In this document: positions 17,810 through 29,142 of the stretch, piece after piece
How the letters are laid out: every line of letters begins with the position of its first letter
Position numbering within the stretch: position 1 is the stretch's first letter
Assembly: GCF_038896935.1 (NCBI RefSeq)
Contig: NZ_JBANDC010000008.1
Coordinates: forward strand, 186,001-250,000
Direction of reading: 5' to 3'
Origin: Collimonas rhizosphaerae
GTDB lineage: Bacteria; Pseudomonadota; Gammaproteobacteria; Burkholderiales; Burkholderiaceae_D
DNA: 64,000 nt
Position numbers and translations under genes: made by a program
The notes under the pieces: generated by a model
What the model was told of the DNA's origin: nothing
The model's database searches: none
What the model saw: only the letters and a program-made list of their open reading frames with translations

Positions 17810-18445
17810 ATGACTGCATTTTTCCACGCCCTTGGCATTACCGACGTTTGGCAACTGATCGTTGCAACCATGGTGTTCCTGGCGCTGCCCGGCGCCGGCA
17901 CGTTTTGCATCCTGACCAGCGCCGGCAGGGAAGGCGTGCGCGGCGGTTACGCCTCGCTGTTCGGCATCATGCTGGGCGATGCGGTGCTGATGTTCCTGGC
18001 GGCGATAGGCGTGGCCGCGCTGCTGACCGCCAATCCGCTGGTGTTCAAGGGCGTGCAATACCTGGGTGCGGCCTACCTGGCTTACCTCGGCTGCAAACTG
18101 CTGTTCGCCAGGAAGAGCGAGGGCGCCAGCGCTGCCGTGGGTTTCGCCGGCGTCAGCAATTTCACCCGCGGTTTCCTGGTGACGCTGATCAATCCCAAGG
18201 CGATCGTGTTTTATATGGCGTTCTTCCCTTTGTTCATTGATCCGGCGGCACAGCGCGGCAGCCTGACCTTCCTTACCATGGCTGCAATCATCTCCAGTTG
18301 CGCGCTGTTTTACGGTAGTCTGCTGGTACTGCTCGGGAATACCGCGGCCAAGCGCCTGGGACACAATCGCCGTATTGCTGCATTCGCTTCCAAGGCCGCG
18401 GGCATTTTCCTGATCGGCTTTGGCATCAAATTAACGACTAACTAA
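17810..18445 (+). CDS. LysE/RhtB-family amino acid exporter
   Basis: The protein has 211 residues with about six membrane segments and the LysE/RhtB pattern PGAGTFCILTSAGREGVRGG near residues 27-46. It also has the central FTRGFLVTLINPKAIVFYMAFFP block. Members export lysine, threonine, homoserine or similar compounds; the substrate is not deducible. It sits between rsmG and parA, with only 19 and 21 bases to its neighbours, so it is co-transcribed with replication and partition genes. Confidence 0.87.
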   Translation: MTAFFHALGITDVWQLIVATMVFLALPGAGTFCILTSAGREGVRGGYASLFGIMLGDAVLMFLAAIGVAALLTANPLVFKGVQYLGAAYLAYLGCKLLFARKSEGASAAVGFAGVSNFTRGFLVTLINPKAIVFYMAFFPLFIDPAAQRGSLTFLTMAAIISSCALFYGSLLVLLGNTAAKRLGHNRRIAAFASKAAGIFLIGFGIKLTTN

Positions 18446-18466
18446 TCACGACCTTTACACCAATAC

Positions 18467-19237
18467 ATGGCAAAAATATTTTGTGTCGCCAATCAAAAGG
18501 GCGGGGTCGGTAAAACCACTACCGCCGTGAACCTGGCCGCCGGCCTTGCGCAACTGAACCAGCGGGTGCTGCTGGCGGACCTCGATCCGCAAGGCAACGC
18601 CACCATGGGGGCGGGGATCAACAAGGGCACATTGTCTGCCACGATTTATGAAGTATTGCTGGGTATCTCCGATATCAAATCGGTGCGCAAGACCTCCGAG
18701 ACCGGCGGTTTCGATGTGCTGCCGGCGAATCGCGAACTGGCCGGCGCCGAAGTGGAAATGGTCGAGCTGGAGAATCGCGAAAAGCGTTTGAAAGATGCGT
18801 TCATCGCCGTTGCCGACGAATACGATTTCATCCTGATCGATTGCCCGCCGGCGCTGTCGATGCTGACCCTGAACGGCTTGTGCGCGGCACATGGCGTGAT
18901 CATCCCGATGCAGTGCGAATATTATGCGCTGGAAGGTTTGTCTGACCTGGTCAACACCATCAAGAAGGTGCACGCCAACCTGAACCCGGACTTGAAGATC
19001 ATCGGCCTGCTGCGGGTGATGTTCGATCCGCGCATGACTTTGTCGCAACAGGTGTCGGTCGAACTGGAAAAGCATTTCGGCGACAAGGTGTTCAAGACCG
19101 TGATCCCGCGCAACGTGCGGCTGGCCGAAGCGCCTTCCTACGGCATGCCGGGCGTCAGCTTTGACGCTGCATCCAAGGGCGCGCAGGCTTATATCGCTTT
19201 TGGCGCAGAAATGGTGGAGCGCATCAAGACCATGTAA
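18467..19237 (+). CDS. parA: Chromosome partitioning ATPase ParA (Soj)
   Basis: The protein has 256 residues. The deviant Walker A KGGVGKTTTAVNLAAGLA lies at residues 10-27 with both signature lysines. The Walker A' / B segments YDFILIDCPPALSML and VIIPMQCEYYALEGL follow. There is no N-terminal HTH extension, so this is the chromosomal ParA type. It works with ParB bound at the two parS sites at 15 kb to move newly copied origins. Confidence 0.97.
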   Translation: MAKIFCVANQKGGVGKTTTAVNLAAGLAQLNQRVLLADLDPQGNATMGAGINKGTLSATIYEVLLGISDIKSVRKTSETGGFDVLPANRELAGAEVEMVELENREKRLKDAFIAVADEYDFILIDCPPALSMLTLNGLCAAHGVIIPMQCEYYALEGLSDLVNTIKKVHANLNPDLKIIGLLRVMFDPRMTLSQQVSVELEKHFGDKVFKTVIPRNVRLAEAPSYGMPGVSFDAASKGAQAYIAFGAEMVERIKTM

Positions 19238-19245
19238 TGCACAGC

Positions 19246-19312
19246 TTATGTACAGCCTTATACAGCTTTAATCACAGGCTTATCCATAGGTTTATTCACA
19301 GGGTTATCCACA
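19246..19312 (+). repeat. Array of six DnaA-box-like 9-mers between parA and parB
   Basis: 9-mers lie at 19246 (TTATGTACA), 19258 (degenerate TTATACAGC), 19268 (TTAATCACA), 19280 (TTATCCATA), 19292 (TTATTCACA) and 19304 (TTATCCACA, perfect). The steps are 12, 10, 12, 12 and 12 bases, and most 9-mers are followed by GCC or GGN. The array fills half of the parA-parB gap. Confidence 0.75.
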
Positions 19313-19360
19313 GCCTGTCACAACGTTATCAGTAAAACAGTAATCTACGGTAGGAAAAAG

Positions 19361-20257
19361 ATGGTCACGAAGAAATCAAAAGGACTGGGCCGCGGCCTTG
19401 AAGCGCTGCTGGGCGGATCGACCGACATCACCGAGGCAGTGCCGACCATTGCCGGCGCGCCGTCGGTGTTGGCCGTGACAGTCATGCAGGCCGGCAAATA
19501 CCAGCCGCGTACCCGCATGGACGAAGGCGCGCTGGCTGAGCTGGCGGCGTCGATCAAGGAGCAGGGCTTGCTGCAGCCGATCCTGGTGCGGCCGATCGCC
19601 TTGCACAACGGCGCCCAGCATTATGAAATCATCGCCGGCGAGCGGCGTTTCCGGGCGGCCCAGCTGGCCGGCCTGATCGAAGTGCCGGTGCTGGTCAAGG
19701 ATGTCGACGACCAGACCACGGCGGCGATGGCGCTGATCGAAAACATGCAGCGCGAGGACCTGAATCCGCTGGAAGAAGCGCAGGGTATCCATCGCCTGAT
19801 CACCGATTTCAGTTTCACCCACGAACAGGCGGCGGTATCGGTAGGGCGCTCGCGCAGCGCGGTCTCGAACCTGCTGCGCCTGCTGAACCTGGCCAAGCCG
19901 GTGCAGACCATGCTGATGGCGGGCGATATCGACATGGGGCACGCACGGGCGCTGCTGGCGGTGGACGCCGCAACCCAGATCACGCTGGCTAACCAGGTGG
20001 TCGCCAAGCGGATGTCGGTGCGCGATACCGAAAAACTGGTGGTGCGCGCCACTACCGAAGCCGATGGCGCAGGCCGGCCGGCCAAGAACAAGGAAAAGTC
20101 GCGCGATATCGCACGCCTGGAAGAAGAATTGTCGGATTTGCTGGCAACCCAGGTGACGATCAAGACCGCCGCCAAGAATCGCGGCCAGCTGATCATCGAT
20201 TTTTCGGACCTGGATACGCTGGACGGTTTGATCGCGCGGCTCAAAGGCGCCGAATAG
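19361..20257 (+). CDS. parB: Chromosome partitioning protein ParB (Spo0J)
   Basis: The protein has 298 residues. The order is: a basic N-terminal tail with GLGRGLEALLGG, which matches the ParA-stimulating motif region; the ParB/Srx CTPase domain with the GERRFRAAQLAG motif near residue 95; the SVGRSRSAVSNLLRLLNL helix-turn-helix near residue 165; and a C-terminal dimer domain. It binds the parS sites upstream of mnmG and spreads as a CTP-dependent clamp. It begins 123 bases after parA, across the DnaA-box-like array; AGGAAAAAG precedes the ATG. Confidence 0.97.
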   Translation: MVTKKSKGLGRGLEALLGGSTDITEAVPTIAGAPSVLAVTVMQAGKYQPRTRMDEGALAELAASIKEQGLLQPILVRPIALHNGAQHYEIIAGERRFRAAQLAGLIEVPVLVKDVDDQTTAAMALIENMQREDLNPLEEAQGIHRLITDFSFTHEQAAVSVGRSRSAVSNLLRLLNLAKPVQTMLMAGDIDMGHARALLAVDAATQITLANQVVAKRMSVRDTEKLVVRATTEADGAGRPAKNKEKSRDIARLEEELSDLLATQVTIKTAAKNRGQLIIDFSDLDTLDGLIARLKGAE

Positions 20258-20392
20258 AAAATCGGGACACTTCACATTATTGGTGCACAGATCACAATCA
20301 GGATGATTGTCGGTACGGTTGCACGGCCCGTAAAACGGGCTTCCGCAGGCAAGTGGATCTGTTGCATAAGCTTATGATTCGGCAGCAAAAGT

Positions 20393-20422
20393 TTGACGAA
20401 AGCCGCGCCCAGCCTTTATAAT
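20393..20422 (+). promoter_or_regulatory. Probable promoter of the atp operon
   Basis: TTGACG at 20393-20398 and a perfect TATAAT at 20417-20422 are separated by 18 bases. This leaves a leader of about 120 bases before atpI. The rest of the 292-base gap between parB and atpI shows nothing else I can name. Confidence 0.7.
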
Positions 20423-20549
20423 CCTCGGGCTTCTAAATCAGCCGTGGACTTGCCTTAGTTACGTGTTTAACTGCGCGCATTAACTGCGATGTATCAGCCG
20501 CGTTCGTCAACTGCGTTGCAAGAGCGGCTTCGCACAATATTGGGTCAGT

Positions 20550-20894
20550 ATGCTGCGCATCGTGCTTATGCAATTTGTTACTACGGTCGTGCTGGCAAGT
20601 GTGGCAGGTTTACTGGCCGGCGTATCCGGATTCTGTTCCGCGCTTTTAGGTGGTGTGTGCTGCGCGGTTCCCAACGGACTGTTCGCTCTCCGTCTTTACA
20701 TCAGCGCGCGCAAACCAGGTGGCGCCAACCCGATGTCTTTTTTCATCGGAGAGTTTGTCAAAATTGCTACAACGATTGCGCTGATTGGCGCGGTCGTATG
20801 GTTGTACCACGATTTGAATTGGCCGGCATTCATCGTCAGCTTCATCGTGGTACTTAAAAGTTACATAATCTTACTTTTTAGACATCGATCATGA
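20550..20894 (+). CDS. atpI: ATP synthase subunit I (AtpI)
   Basis: The protein has 114 residues with four hydrophobic segments, typical of the small, poorly conserved AtpI that assists c-ring assembly. It is placed by family appearance and by position: first in the atp operon with its stop overlapping the atpB start (ATGA). Confidence 0.85.
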   Translation: MLRIVLMQFVTTVVLASVAGLLAGVSGFCSALLGGVCCAVPNGLFALRLYISARKPGGANPMSFFIGEFVKIATTIALIGAVVWLYHDLNWPAFIVSFIVVLKSYIILLFRHRS

Positions 20895-21715
20895 CTGTAG
20901 CTTCAAGCGACGCACTAACCCCCTCAGAGTATATTGTCCATCACCTTGGACATTTTTCAACTGGCCATCAATCCAAGATAGTCGATTTTTCGATCATCAA
21001 TATCGACACGATCTTCTGGTCGCTGTTCGCTGGCGTGGTCGGCTGCCTGTTGATGTACCTTGCCGCGCGTAAAGCGACTGCAGGCGTGCCGGGTCGCTTC
21101 CAGGCTTTCGTCGAAATGGTGGTCGAGATGGTCGACGACCAGGCCAAGGGCATCGTCCACGGCGACCGCAGCTTCATCGCGCCGCTGGCGCTGACAGTGT
21201 TCATCTGGGTCGCCCTGATGAATTCGCTCGACTTCCTGCCGGTCGACCTGTTCTCCAGCTTCTTCAAGCTGGTCGGCCTGGACGGCCTGATTTCCCACCA
21301 CCGCGTAGTGCCGACCGCCGACCTCAACGGCACCATGGGCATCGCCCTCGGCGTGCTGGTGCTGATGCTGTACTACAGCTTCAAGATCAAGGGTTTTGGC
21401 GGTTTCCTGCACGAATTGGTGGCAGCGCCTTTCGGCATCTGGCTGGCTCCTGCCAACCTGCTGCTGAACCTGATCGAATTTGCTGCAAAGACTGTGTCGC
21501 TGGCGATGCGGCTGTTCGGCAACATGTATGCCGGCGAACTGTTGTTCCTGCTGATCGCGCTGCTCGGTTCGACCGCCACCGCGTTTGGTTTTGTCGGACA
21601 TGTCGTGGCCGGCTCGATCTGGGCGATCTTCCACATCCTGATCGTGTTGCTGCAAGCGTTTATTTTCATGATGCTGACGCTGGTGTACATCGGCCAGGCA
21701 CATGAGGCGCACTAA
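20891..21715 (+). CDS. atpB: F0F1 ATP synthase subunit a
   Basis: The protein has 274 residues and about six membrane segments. The conserved helix carrying the essential arginine is seen in LAMRLFGNMYAGELLFLLI near residue 205. The C-terminal LLQAFIFMMLTLVYIGQA helix faces the c-ring. It forms the proton half channels. The start overlaps the atpI stop. Confidence 0.97.
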   Translation: MTVASSDALTPSEYIVHHLGHFSTGHQSKIVDFSIINIDTIFWSLFAGVVGCLLMYLAARKATAGVPGRFQAFVEMVVEMVDDQAKGIVHGDRSFIAPLALTVFIWVALMNSLDFLPVDLFSSFFKLVGLDGLISHHRVVPTADLNGTMGIALGVLVLMLYYSFKIKGFGGFLHELVAAPFGIWLAPANLLLNLIEFAAKTVSLAMRLFGNMYAGELLFLLIALLGSTATAFGFVGHVVAGSIWAIFHILIVLLQAFIFMMLTLVYIGQAHEAH

Positions 21716-21806
21716 CCGGCGCCGGATTTGAATCAGTAGTTGTTCTTGTTTTGGTTTTGTTTTTTTGTATTAATTTTTGTATTCACTTAACTTTGAAGGA
21801 ATTGTC

Positions 21807-22052
21807 ATGACTGATCTGTCTTTTGTTGCTTTGGCTTGTGGTTTGATCATCGGTTTGGGCGCTATCGGTGCTTGTATCGGTATCGCAATCATGGGCGGTA
21901 AGTACCTCGAAGCATCGGCACGTCAACCAGAACTGATGAACACTCTGCAAACCAAGATGTTCCTGCTGGCCGGTCTGATCGACGCTGCGTTCCTGATCGG
22001 TGTTGGTATCGCCATGTTGTTCGCATTCGCAAATCCGTTCATCGCTAAGTAA
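21807..22052 (+). CDS. atpE: F0F1 ATP synthase subunit c
   Basis: The protein has 81 residues and a two-helix hairpin. Start at 21807 is preceded by GAAGGA; an in-frame start 30 bases upstream lacks an RBS. The polar loop ARQPE and the proton-binding acid in FLLAGLIDAAFLIGVGIAMLF (Asp of LIDA) indicate a proton-type rather than sodium-type ring. Codon use is visibly T-richer than in its neighbours, which fits high expression. Confidence 0.97.
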   Translation: MTDLSFVALACGLIIGLGAIGACIGIAIMGGKYLEASARQPELMNTLQTKMFLLAGLIDAAFLIGVGIAMLFAFANPFIAK

Positions 22053-22118
22053 TTTAATCAAGCGTAACCGAATCTGCTGAGTCACTTCAGCACACGTTAT
22101 TCTGAGAAGGAAATTACC

Positions 22119-22589
22119 GTGAACTTAAACGCAACATTGTTTGCTCAGTTCGTGGTCTTCTTTGTCCTGGCGCTGTTCACGATGAAATTCGTGTGGCCGC
22201 CACTGACCAAGGCGCTCGATGAGCGCGCCAAGAAGATTGCGGACGGCCTGGCAGCCGCTGATCGCGGCAAGGCAGATCTGGCAGCCGCTGAAAAGCGCGC
22301 TTCGGCAGAACTGGCGACCGCGCGCGACGAAGGTCAAAAGCGCATTGGCGAAGCTGAAAAGCGCGGCCAGCTGATCGTCGACGAAGCCAAGAAAACGGCT
22401 TCGGAAGAAGCTGCCCGCATCATCGCTAACGCTAAAGCCGAAGCGGAACAGCAAATGACCAAGGCACGCGAAGCTCTGCGCGGCGAAGTTGCGACCCTCG
22501 CGGTCAAAGGCGCCGAACAGATCCTCAAGCGCGAAGTCAACAGCGCGGCGCATGCCGACTTGCTGAACCAACTGAAAACAGAGCTGTAA
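22119..22589 (+). CDS. atpF: F0F1 ATP synthase subunit b
   Basis: The protein has 156 residues. A single N-terminal membrane helix (LFAQFVVFFVLALFTMKFVWPPL) is followed by a long charged, alanine-rich coiled coil that forms the peripheral stalk. GAAGGAAA precedes the ATG. It ends two bases before atpH. Confidence 0.97.
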   Translation: MNLNATLFAQFVVFFVLALFTMKFVWPPLTKALDERAKKIADGLAAADRGKADLAAAEKRASAELATARDEGQKRIGEAEKRGQLIVDEAKKTASEEAARIIANAKAEAEQQMTKAREALRGEVATLAVKGAEQILKREVNSAAHADLLNQLKTEL

Positions 22590-22591
22590 TC

Positions 22592-23131
22592 ATGGCTGAA
22601 CTTGCAACGATTGCTCGTCCTTATGCAGAAGCGCTGTTCCGTGTAGCCAAGTCGCAAGACCTGGCTGCGTGGGCGAATCTGGTTGCCGAAATGGGCCAGG
22701 TAGCGGTCCATTCCGATGTGAAGGCGCTGGCGCACAATCCGGCCGTCTCGCATCAGCAAATCGCGGATACGTTCCTGGCGCTGCTGAAATCGCCGCAGGC
22801 GGCCAACGCCGAAGCCAAGAACTTCGTCGCGACGCTGGTTGACAACGGCCGCCTGGTTGCTTTGCCGGAAATCGCCGAGCAATTTCAAGTGCTGAAGAAT
22901 GCACAAGAAGGCGCCGCCGATGCCGAGATCACCAGTGCTTTTGAAATGACCGAAGCGCAAGTGAAGGATCTGATCGCGACGCTGGAAAAGAAATTCGGCC
23001 GCAAGCTGAACCCATCGGTCACTGTGGACAACTCGCTGATCGGCGGCGTACGCGTAGTGGTCGGCGACGAAGTGTTCGACACCTCGGTACGCGCCAAGCT
23101 GCAAGAGCTGCACGCTGCCTTGGCTGCCTGA
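22592..23131 (+). CDS. atpH: F0F1 ATP synthase subunit delta
   Basis: The protein has 179 residues. It starts with the delta/OSCP pattern ATIARPYAEALFRVA and ends with the signature region VTVDNSLIGGVRVVVGDEVFDTSVRAKL. It caps the F1 head and joins it to subunit b. Confidence 0.97.
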   Translation: MAELATIARPYAEALFRVAKSQDLAAWANLVAEMGQVAVHSDVKALAHNPAVSHQQIADTFLALLKSPQAANAEAKNFVATLVDNGRLVALPEIAEQFQVLKNAQEGAADAEITSAFEMTEAQVKDLIATLEKKFGRKLNPSVTVDNSLIGGVRVVVGDEVFDTSVRAKLQELHAALAA

Positions 23132-23183
23132 GACCCCTGCGTATTTGCGTAACTGAGCAACGAGAAAAATTTTAGGAGTTAAC

Positions 23184-24725
<1,542 letters not shown>

Positions 24726-24742
24726 TTTAACTGGAGCACGGA

Positions 24743-25615
24743 ATGGCTACAGGTAAAGAGATACGCAGCAAGATCAAGAGCGTAGAAAATACGAAGAAGA
24801 TCACCAAGGCGATGGAAATGGTCGCCGCATCCAAAATGCGCAAGGCGCAGGACCGGATGCGTGCGGCACGTCCCTACAGTGACAAGATTCGTAATATCGC
24901 TTCTAACTTGTCGCAAGCCAATCCAGAGTACACGCACCCGTTCATGGTGAAGCAGGACAACTCCAAGAACGTTGGTTTCATCGTCGTCACCACAGACAAA
25001 GGTCTGTGCGGCGGCATGAACACCAACTCCTTGCGTTTGCTGACCTCGAAACTGCGTGAGCTGGAAGGACAAGGCAACAAGGTTCAGGCGGTAGCGATCG
25101 GCAACAAGGGTCTGGGTTTCCTCAACCGGATCGGCGCCAAGGTCGTTGCGCATGCCGTGCAGCTGGGCGATACGCCGCATCTGGACAAGCTGATCGGGCC
25201 GGTCAAGGTACTGCTCGATGCTTACCAGGAAGGTCGCCTGGACGCGGTTTATCTGGTGTACACCAAGTTCATCAACACGATGAAGCAAGAGCCGATGCTG
25301 CAGCAACTGCTGCCGCTGTCGAGCGATCGTCTTGAGGCTGATAAAAAAGGTTCGCATTCCTGGGACTACATTTACGAGCCGGATGTGCAAAGCGTCATCG
25401 ATGAATTGCTGGTGCGTTACGTGGAAGCGCTGATTTATCAGGCTGTCGCAGAAAACATGGCGTCCGAGCAGTCGGCGCGCATGGTGGCGATGAAGTCGGC
25501 CAGCGACAACGCGGGTAACGTGATCGGCGAACTGAAACTGGTCTACAACAAGACGCGTCAAGCTGCGATTACCAAAGAACTCTCGGAAATCGTTGCCGGT
25601 GCGGCTGCCGTCTAG
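24743..25615 (+). CDS. atpG: F0F1 ATP synthase subunit gamma
   Basis: The protein has 290 residues. The N-terminal helix IRSKIKSVENTKKITKAMEMVAASKMRKAQ and the C-terminal ASDNAGNVIGELKLVYNKTRQAAITKEL helix form the rotating central shaft. It follows atpA by 17 bases. Confidence 0.98.
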   Translation: MATGKEIRSKIKSVENTKKITKAMEMVAASKMRKAQDRMRAARPYSDKIRNIASNLSQANPEYTHPFMVKQDNSKNVGFIVVTTDKGLCGGMNTNSLRLLTSKLRELEGQGNKVQAVAIGNKGLGFLNRIGAKVVAHAVQLGDTPHLDKLIGPVKVLLDAYQEGRLDAVYLVYTKFINTMKQEPMLQQLLPLSSDRLEADKKGSHSWDYIYEPDVQSVIDELLVRYVEALIYQAVAENMASEQSARMVAMKSASDNAGNVIGELKLVYNKTRQAAITKELSEIVAGAAAV

Positions 25616-25665
25616 CGCGCTACGCGCTTAACAGAAACTTATTTTTATATATTGAAGGAACGAAA

Positions 25666-27066
<1,401 letters not shown>

Positions 27067-27071
27067 CCGGC

Positions 27072-27112
27072 AAGCGCCGGAGCCGCCGCAGCTGAGCGGC
27101 TCCGGCGCTTTC
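27072..27112 (+). other. 15-bp perfect hairpin between atpD and atpC
   Basis: Arms at 27072-27086 and 27096-27110 are perfectly complementary and GC-rich, with a 9-base loop and only TTT after the stem. It lies 5 bases after the atpD stop inside the operon. It may stabilise the upstream message or partly terminate, lowering atpC expression. Confidence 0.6.
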
Positions 27113-27146
27113 CGTTAGTGACTTCATGGACAACAAAGGGTTTAAG

Positions 27147-27572
27147 ATGGCAAACACTATTCACGTAGACGTTGTTTCCGCGGAAGAGATGATCTTCTCC
27201 GGCGAAGCCGAATTCGTCGCGTTGCCGGGCGAGTCGGGCGAGCTGGGGATTTATCCTCGTCACACCCCGCTGATCACGCGCATCAAGCCGGGCGCGGTAC
27301 GGATCAAGGTGGCAGGCCAGGCGCAGGACGAGTTCGTGTTCGTTGCCGGCGGTTTGCTGGAAGTGCAGCCGAATCACGTTACCGTTCTGGCTGACACGGC
27401 CATCCGCGGCGCCGACCTGGACGAAGCGAAGGCTAGCGAAGCCAAGCGCCGTGCCGAAGAAGCGTTGACCAATAAAGAATCCCTGATCGATTACGCAAAA
27501 GCACAGTCCGAGTTGTCGGCAGCGATTGCGCAACTGGCAGCGATTGCGAAATTGCGTCAAAAAGGACGTTGA
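27147..27572 (+). CDS. atpC: F0F1 ATP synthase subunit epsilon
   Basis: The protein has 141 residues. The ATG at 27147 has AAAGGG six bases upstream; an ATG at 27126 would add seven residues. The N-terminal beta sandwich includes GEAEFVALPGESGELGIYP and the C-terminal part is a helical hairpin with KASEAKRRAEEAL. It is the last gene of the atp operon and inhibits ATP hydrolysis in the extended form. Confidence 0.96.
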   Translation: MANTIHVDVVSAEEMIFSGEAEFVALPGESGELGIYPRHTPLITRIKPGAVRIKVAGQAQDEFVFVAGGLLEVQPNHVTVLADTAIRGADLDEAKASEAKRRAEEALTNKESLIDYAKAQSELSAAIAQLAAIAKLRQKGR

Positions 27573-27608
27573 TCCGGTAAAACGCCGTTAATTCGGATGG
27601 CAACCAGA

Positions 27609-27632
27609 AAAAGCAGCTTCGGCTGCTTTTTT
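27609..27632 (+). terminator. Rho-independent terminator of the atp operon
   Basis: AAAAGCAGC (27609-27617), a stable TTCG tetraloop, and GCTGCTTTT (27622-27630) continue into a T-run. It lies 36 bases after the atpC stop. Confidence 0.93.
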
Positions 27633-27753
27633 GTTGCCTGCAGCAACAGTCTTTATCATTTGTCATCGCGTTTTTAATGACGCCGCCGCTGATCTTCCAC
27701 TAAGATGGATGAAAAGCGCAGGTCCCCGTTGCGCGCATAAATGGAGACGACAA

Positions 27754-28524
27754 ATGAAAATCCGGCTGCTGCATTTTCTGACCGCCGCTCTGCTGGCAAT
27801 CGGCCTGTGCGCCTGCGAGAGGCCAGCCGACACGGCTCCCACTCCTAAGGTTTACCGGGTCGGCATGAACGCCGCGTTCGCCCCGTTCGGCTCCATAGAT
27901 ACCAGCGGCAAGATCGTCGGCTTCGACGCCGACATCATGCAGGCGGTAGCGGACCAGGCGGGCATCAAGATCGTCTGGGTGAATACGCCGTGGGAAGGAA
28001 TTTTCTCCACCCTGGCCAACGCCGACATCGACATCATCGCTTCCGGCGTCACGATTACCGATGAGCGCAAGCAAAGCATACTGTTTTCCGATCCGTATTT
28101 CGAGGCCAAGCAGGTGATCCTGGTGGCGCCCGGCAAACAGATCAGCAGCCCGGACGACCTGAAGCAGGCGAACCGGGTCGGCGTCACCGCCGGCACCAGC
28201 GCCGACACCATCATGCAGAAAATGCTAGGCAAGAACAACAACGCCCTGGTGCGCTTCGAAAGCCTGCCGCTGCTGCTGAACGAAGTGGATAACGGCGGGG
28301 TCGACGCCGCGGTGGGCGACAACGGCGCGGTAGAGAATCACCTGAAATTCAACAAGGACAAGGGCTTCAAGCTGATCGAAAGCGACAAGTTTGAAAAAGA
28401 ATACTATGGCATCGCGGTAAGGCCGGCCGATACCGCGCTGATGGCCAAGATCAACAGCGCGCTGAAAGCCCTGCACGGCAACGGCAGCTACGACAAGATC
28501 TACGCCAGCTATTTCTCCAAGTAA
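27754..28524 (+). CDS. Amino acid-type ABC transporter substrate-binding lipoprotein
   Basis: The protein has 256 residues from the ATG at 27754, which follows GGAGACG. The N terminus is a lipoprotein signal with lipobox near IGLCAC. The mature part is a type-II solute-binding (SBP_bac_3) fold: YRVGMNAAFAPFGSIDTSGKIVGFDADIM, then ADIDIIASGVTITDERKQSILFSDPYF. Such proteins bind polar or basic amino acids such as glutamine or arginine. No permease or ATPase gene follows, so it is an orphan binding protein or works with a transporter encoded elsewhere. Confidence 0.85.
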   Translation: MKIRLLHFLTAALLAIGLCACERPADTAPTPKVYRVGMNAAFAPFGSIDTSGKIVGFDADIMQAVADQAGIKIVWVNTPWEGIFSTLANADIDIIASGVTITDERKQSILFSDPYFEAKQVILVAPGKQISSPDDLKQANRVGVTAGTSADTIMQKMLGKNNNALVRFESLPLLLNEVDNGGVDAAVGDNGAVENHLKFNKDKGFKLIESDKFEKEYYGIAVRPADTALMAKINSALKALHGNGSYDKIYASYFSK

Positions 28525-28535
28525 GCCTGGGGCAG

Positions 28536-28554
28536 GGCGGGCGCGCAGCCCGCC
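28536..28554 (+). terminator. Weak stem-loop after the binding lipoprotein gene
   Basis: GGCGGGC at 28536-28542 pairs with GCCCGCC at 28548-28554 over a 5-base loop. There is no T-run, so this is only a possible transcript end. Confidence 0.3.
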
Positions 28555-28656
28555 TTGCGCTCGCTGGCAGAACAGCGGGTTCTCGCGGTAATATCACAGA
28601 AAGATTCTCAAGCTCACGAGGATTTCCCTTACGTCGACAAGTAGATATCCGAACCC

Positions 28657-29097
28657 ATGCCAACCACATCCGCTCCTGTGTCCAATCCTGCCAACCCGAT
28701 CATCGCCATCGTCGGCCTTTCTTCCAAACCGGACCGGCCAAGCTATGGCGTAGCCCGCTACATGCAGGAGCGCGGTTACCGGATCATCCCGGTCAATCCC
28801 ACGCATGCTGGCGCTCACATCCTCGGCGAGCCTTGCTACGCAAACCTGTACGACGCGGCGAAAGCACTGGCCGCAGACCAGCTGAAGATCGACATCGTCG
28901 ACTGTTTCCGCAAGGCGGAAGATATTCCGCCTATCGTCGGCGAAGCGATCATGATCGACGCCCGCTGTGTCTGGATGCAGCTCGGCATCGTCAACGAAGC
29001 GGCAGCCGCCAAGGCGCGCGCCAACGGCATGCAGGTGGAAATGGATAGCTGCATCAAGATCGAACATGCGCTGGGAAACCTGCACGGCATCCTGTAA
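28657..29097 (+). CDS. CoA-binding domain protein (YccU type)
   Basis: The protein has 146 residues made almost wholly of a Rossmann-type CoA-binding domain: IIAIVGLSSKPDRPSYGVARYMQERGY at residues 14-40, then DIVDCFRKAEDIPPIVGEAI and WMQLGIVNEAAAAKARANG. It is homologous to the N-terminal domain of succinyl-CoA synthetase alpha and ADP-forming acetyl-CoA synthetases, but lacks a catalytic partner. The family has no proven role. It lies 45 bases before the PPK2 gene and is probably co-transcribed with it. Confidence 0.82.
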   Translation: MPTTSAPVSNPANPIIAIVGLSSKPDRPSYGVARYMQERGYRIIPVNPTHAGAHILGEPCYANLYDAAKALAADQLKIDIVDCFRKAEDIPPIVGEAIMIDARCVWMQLGIVNEAAAAKARANGMQVEMDSCIKIEHALGNLHGIL

Positions 29098-29142
29098 GCA
29101 GCAACCGCCATATCGTCCCGGCAAGGGATATCGGAGAGAACA

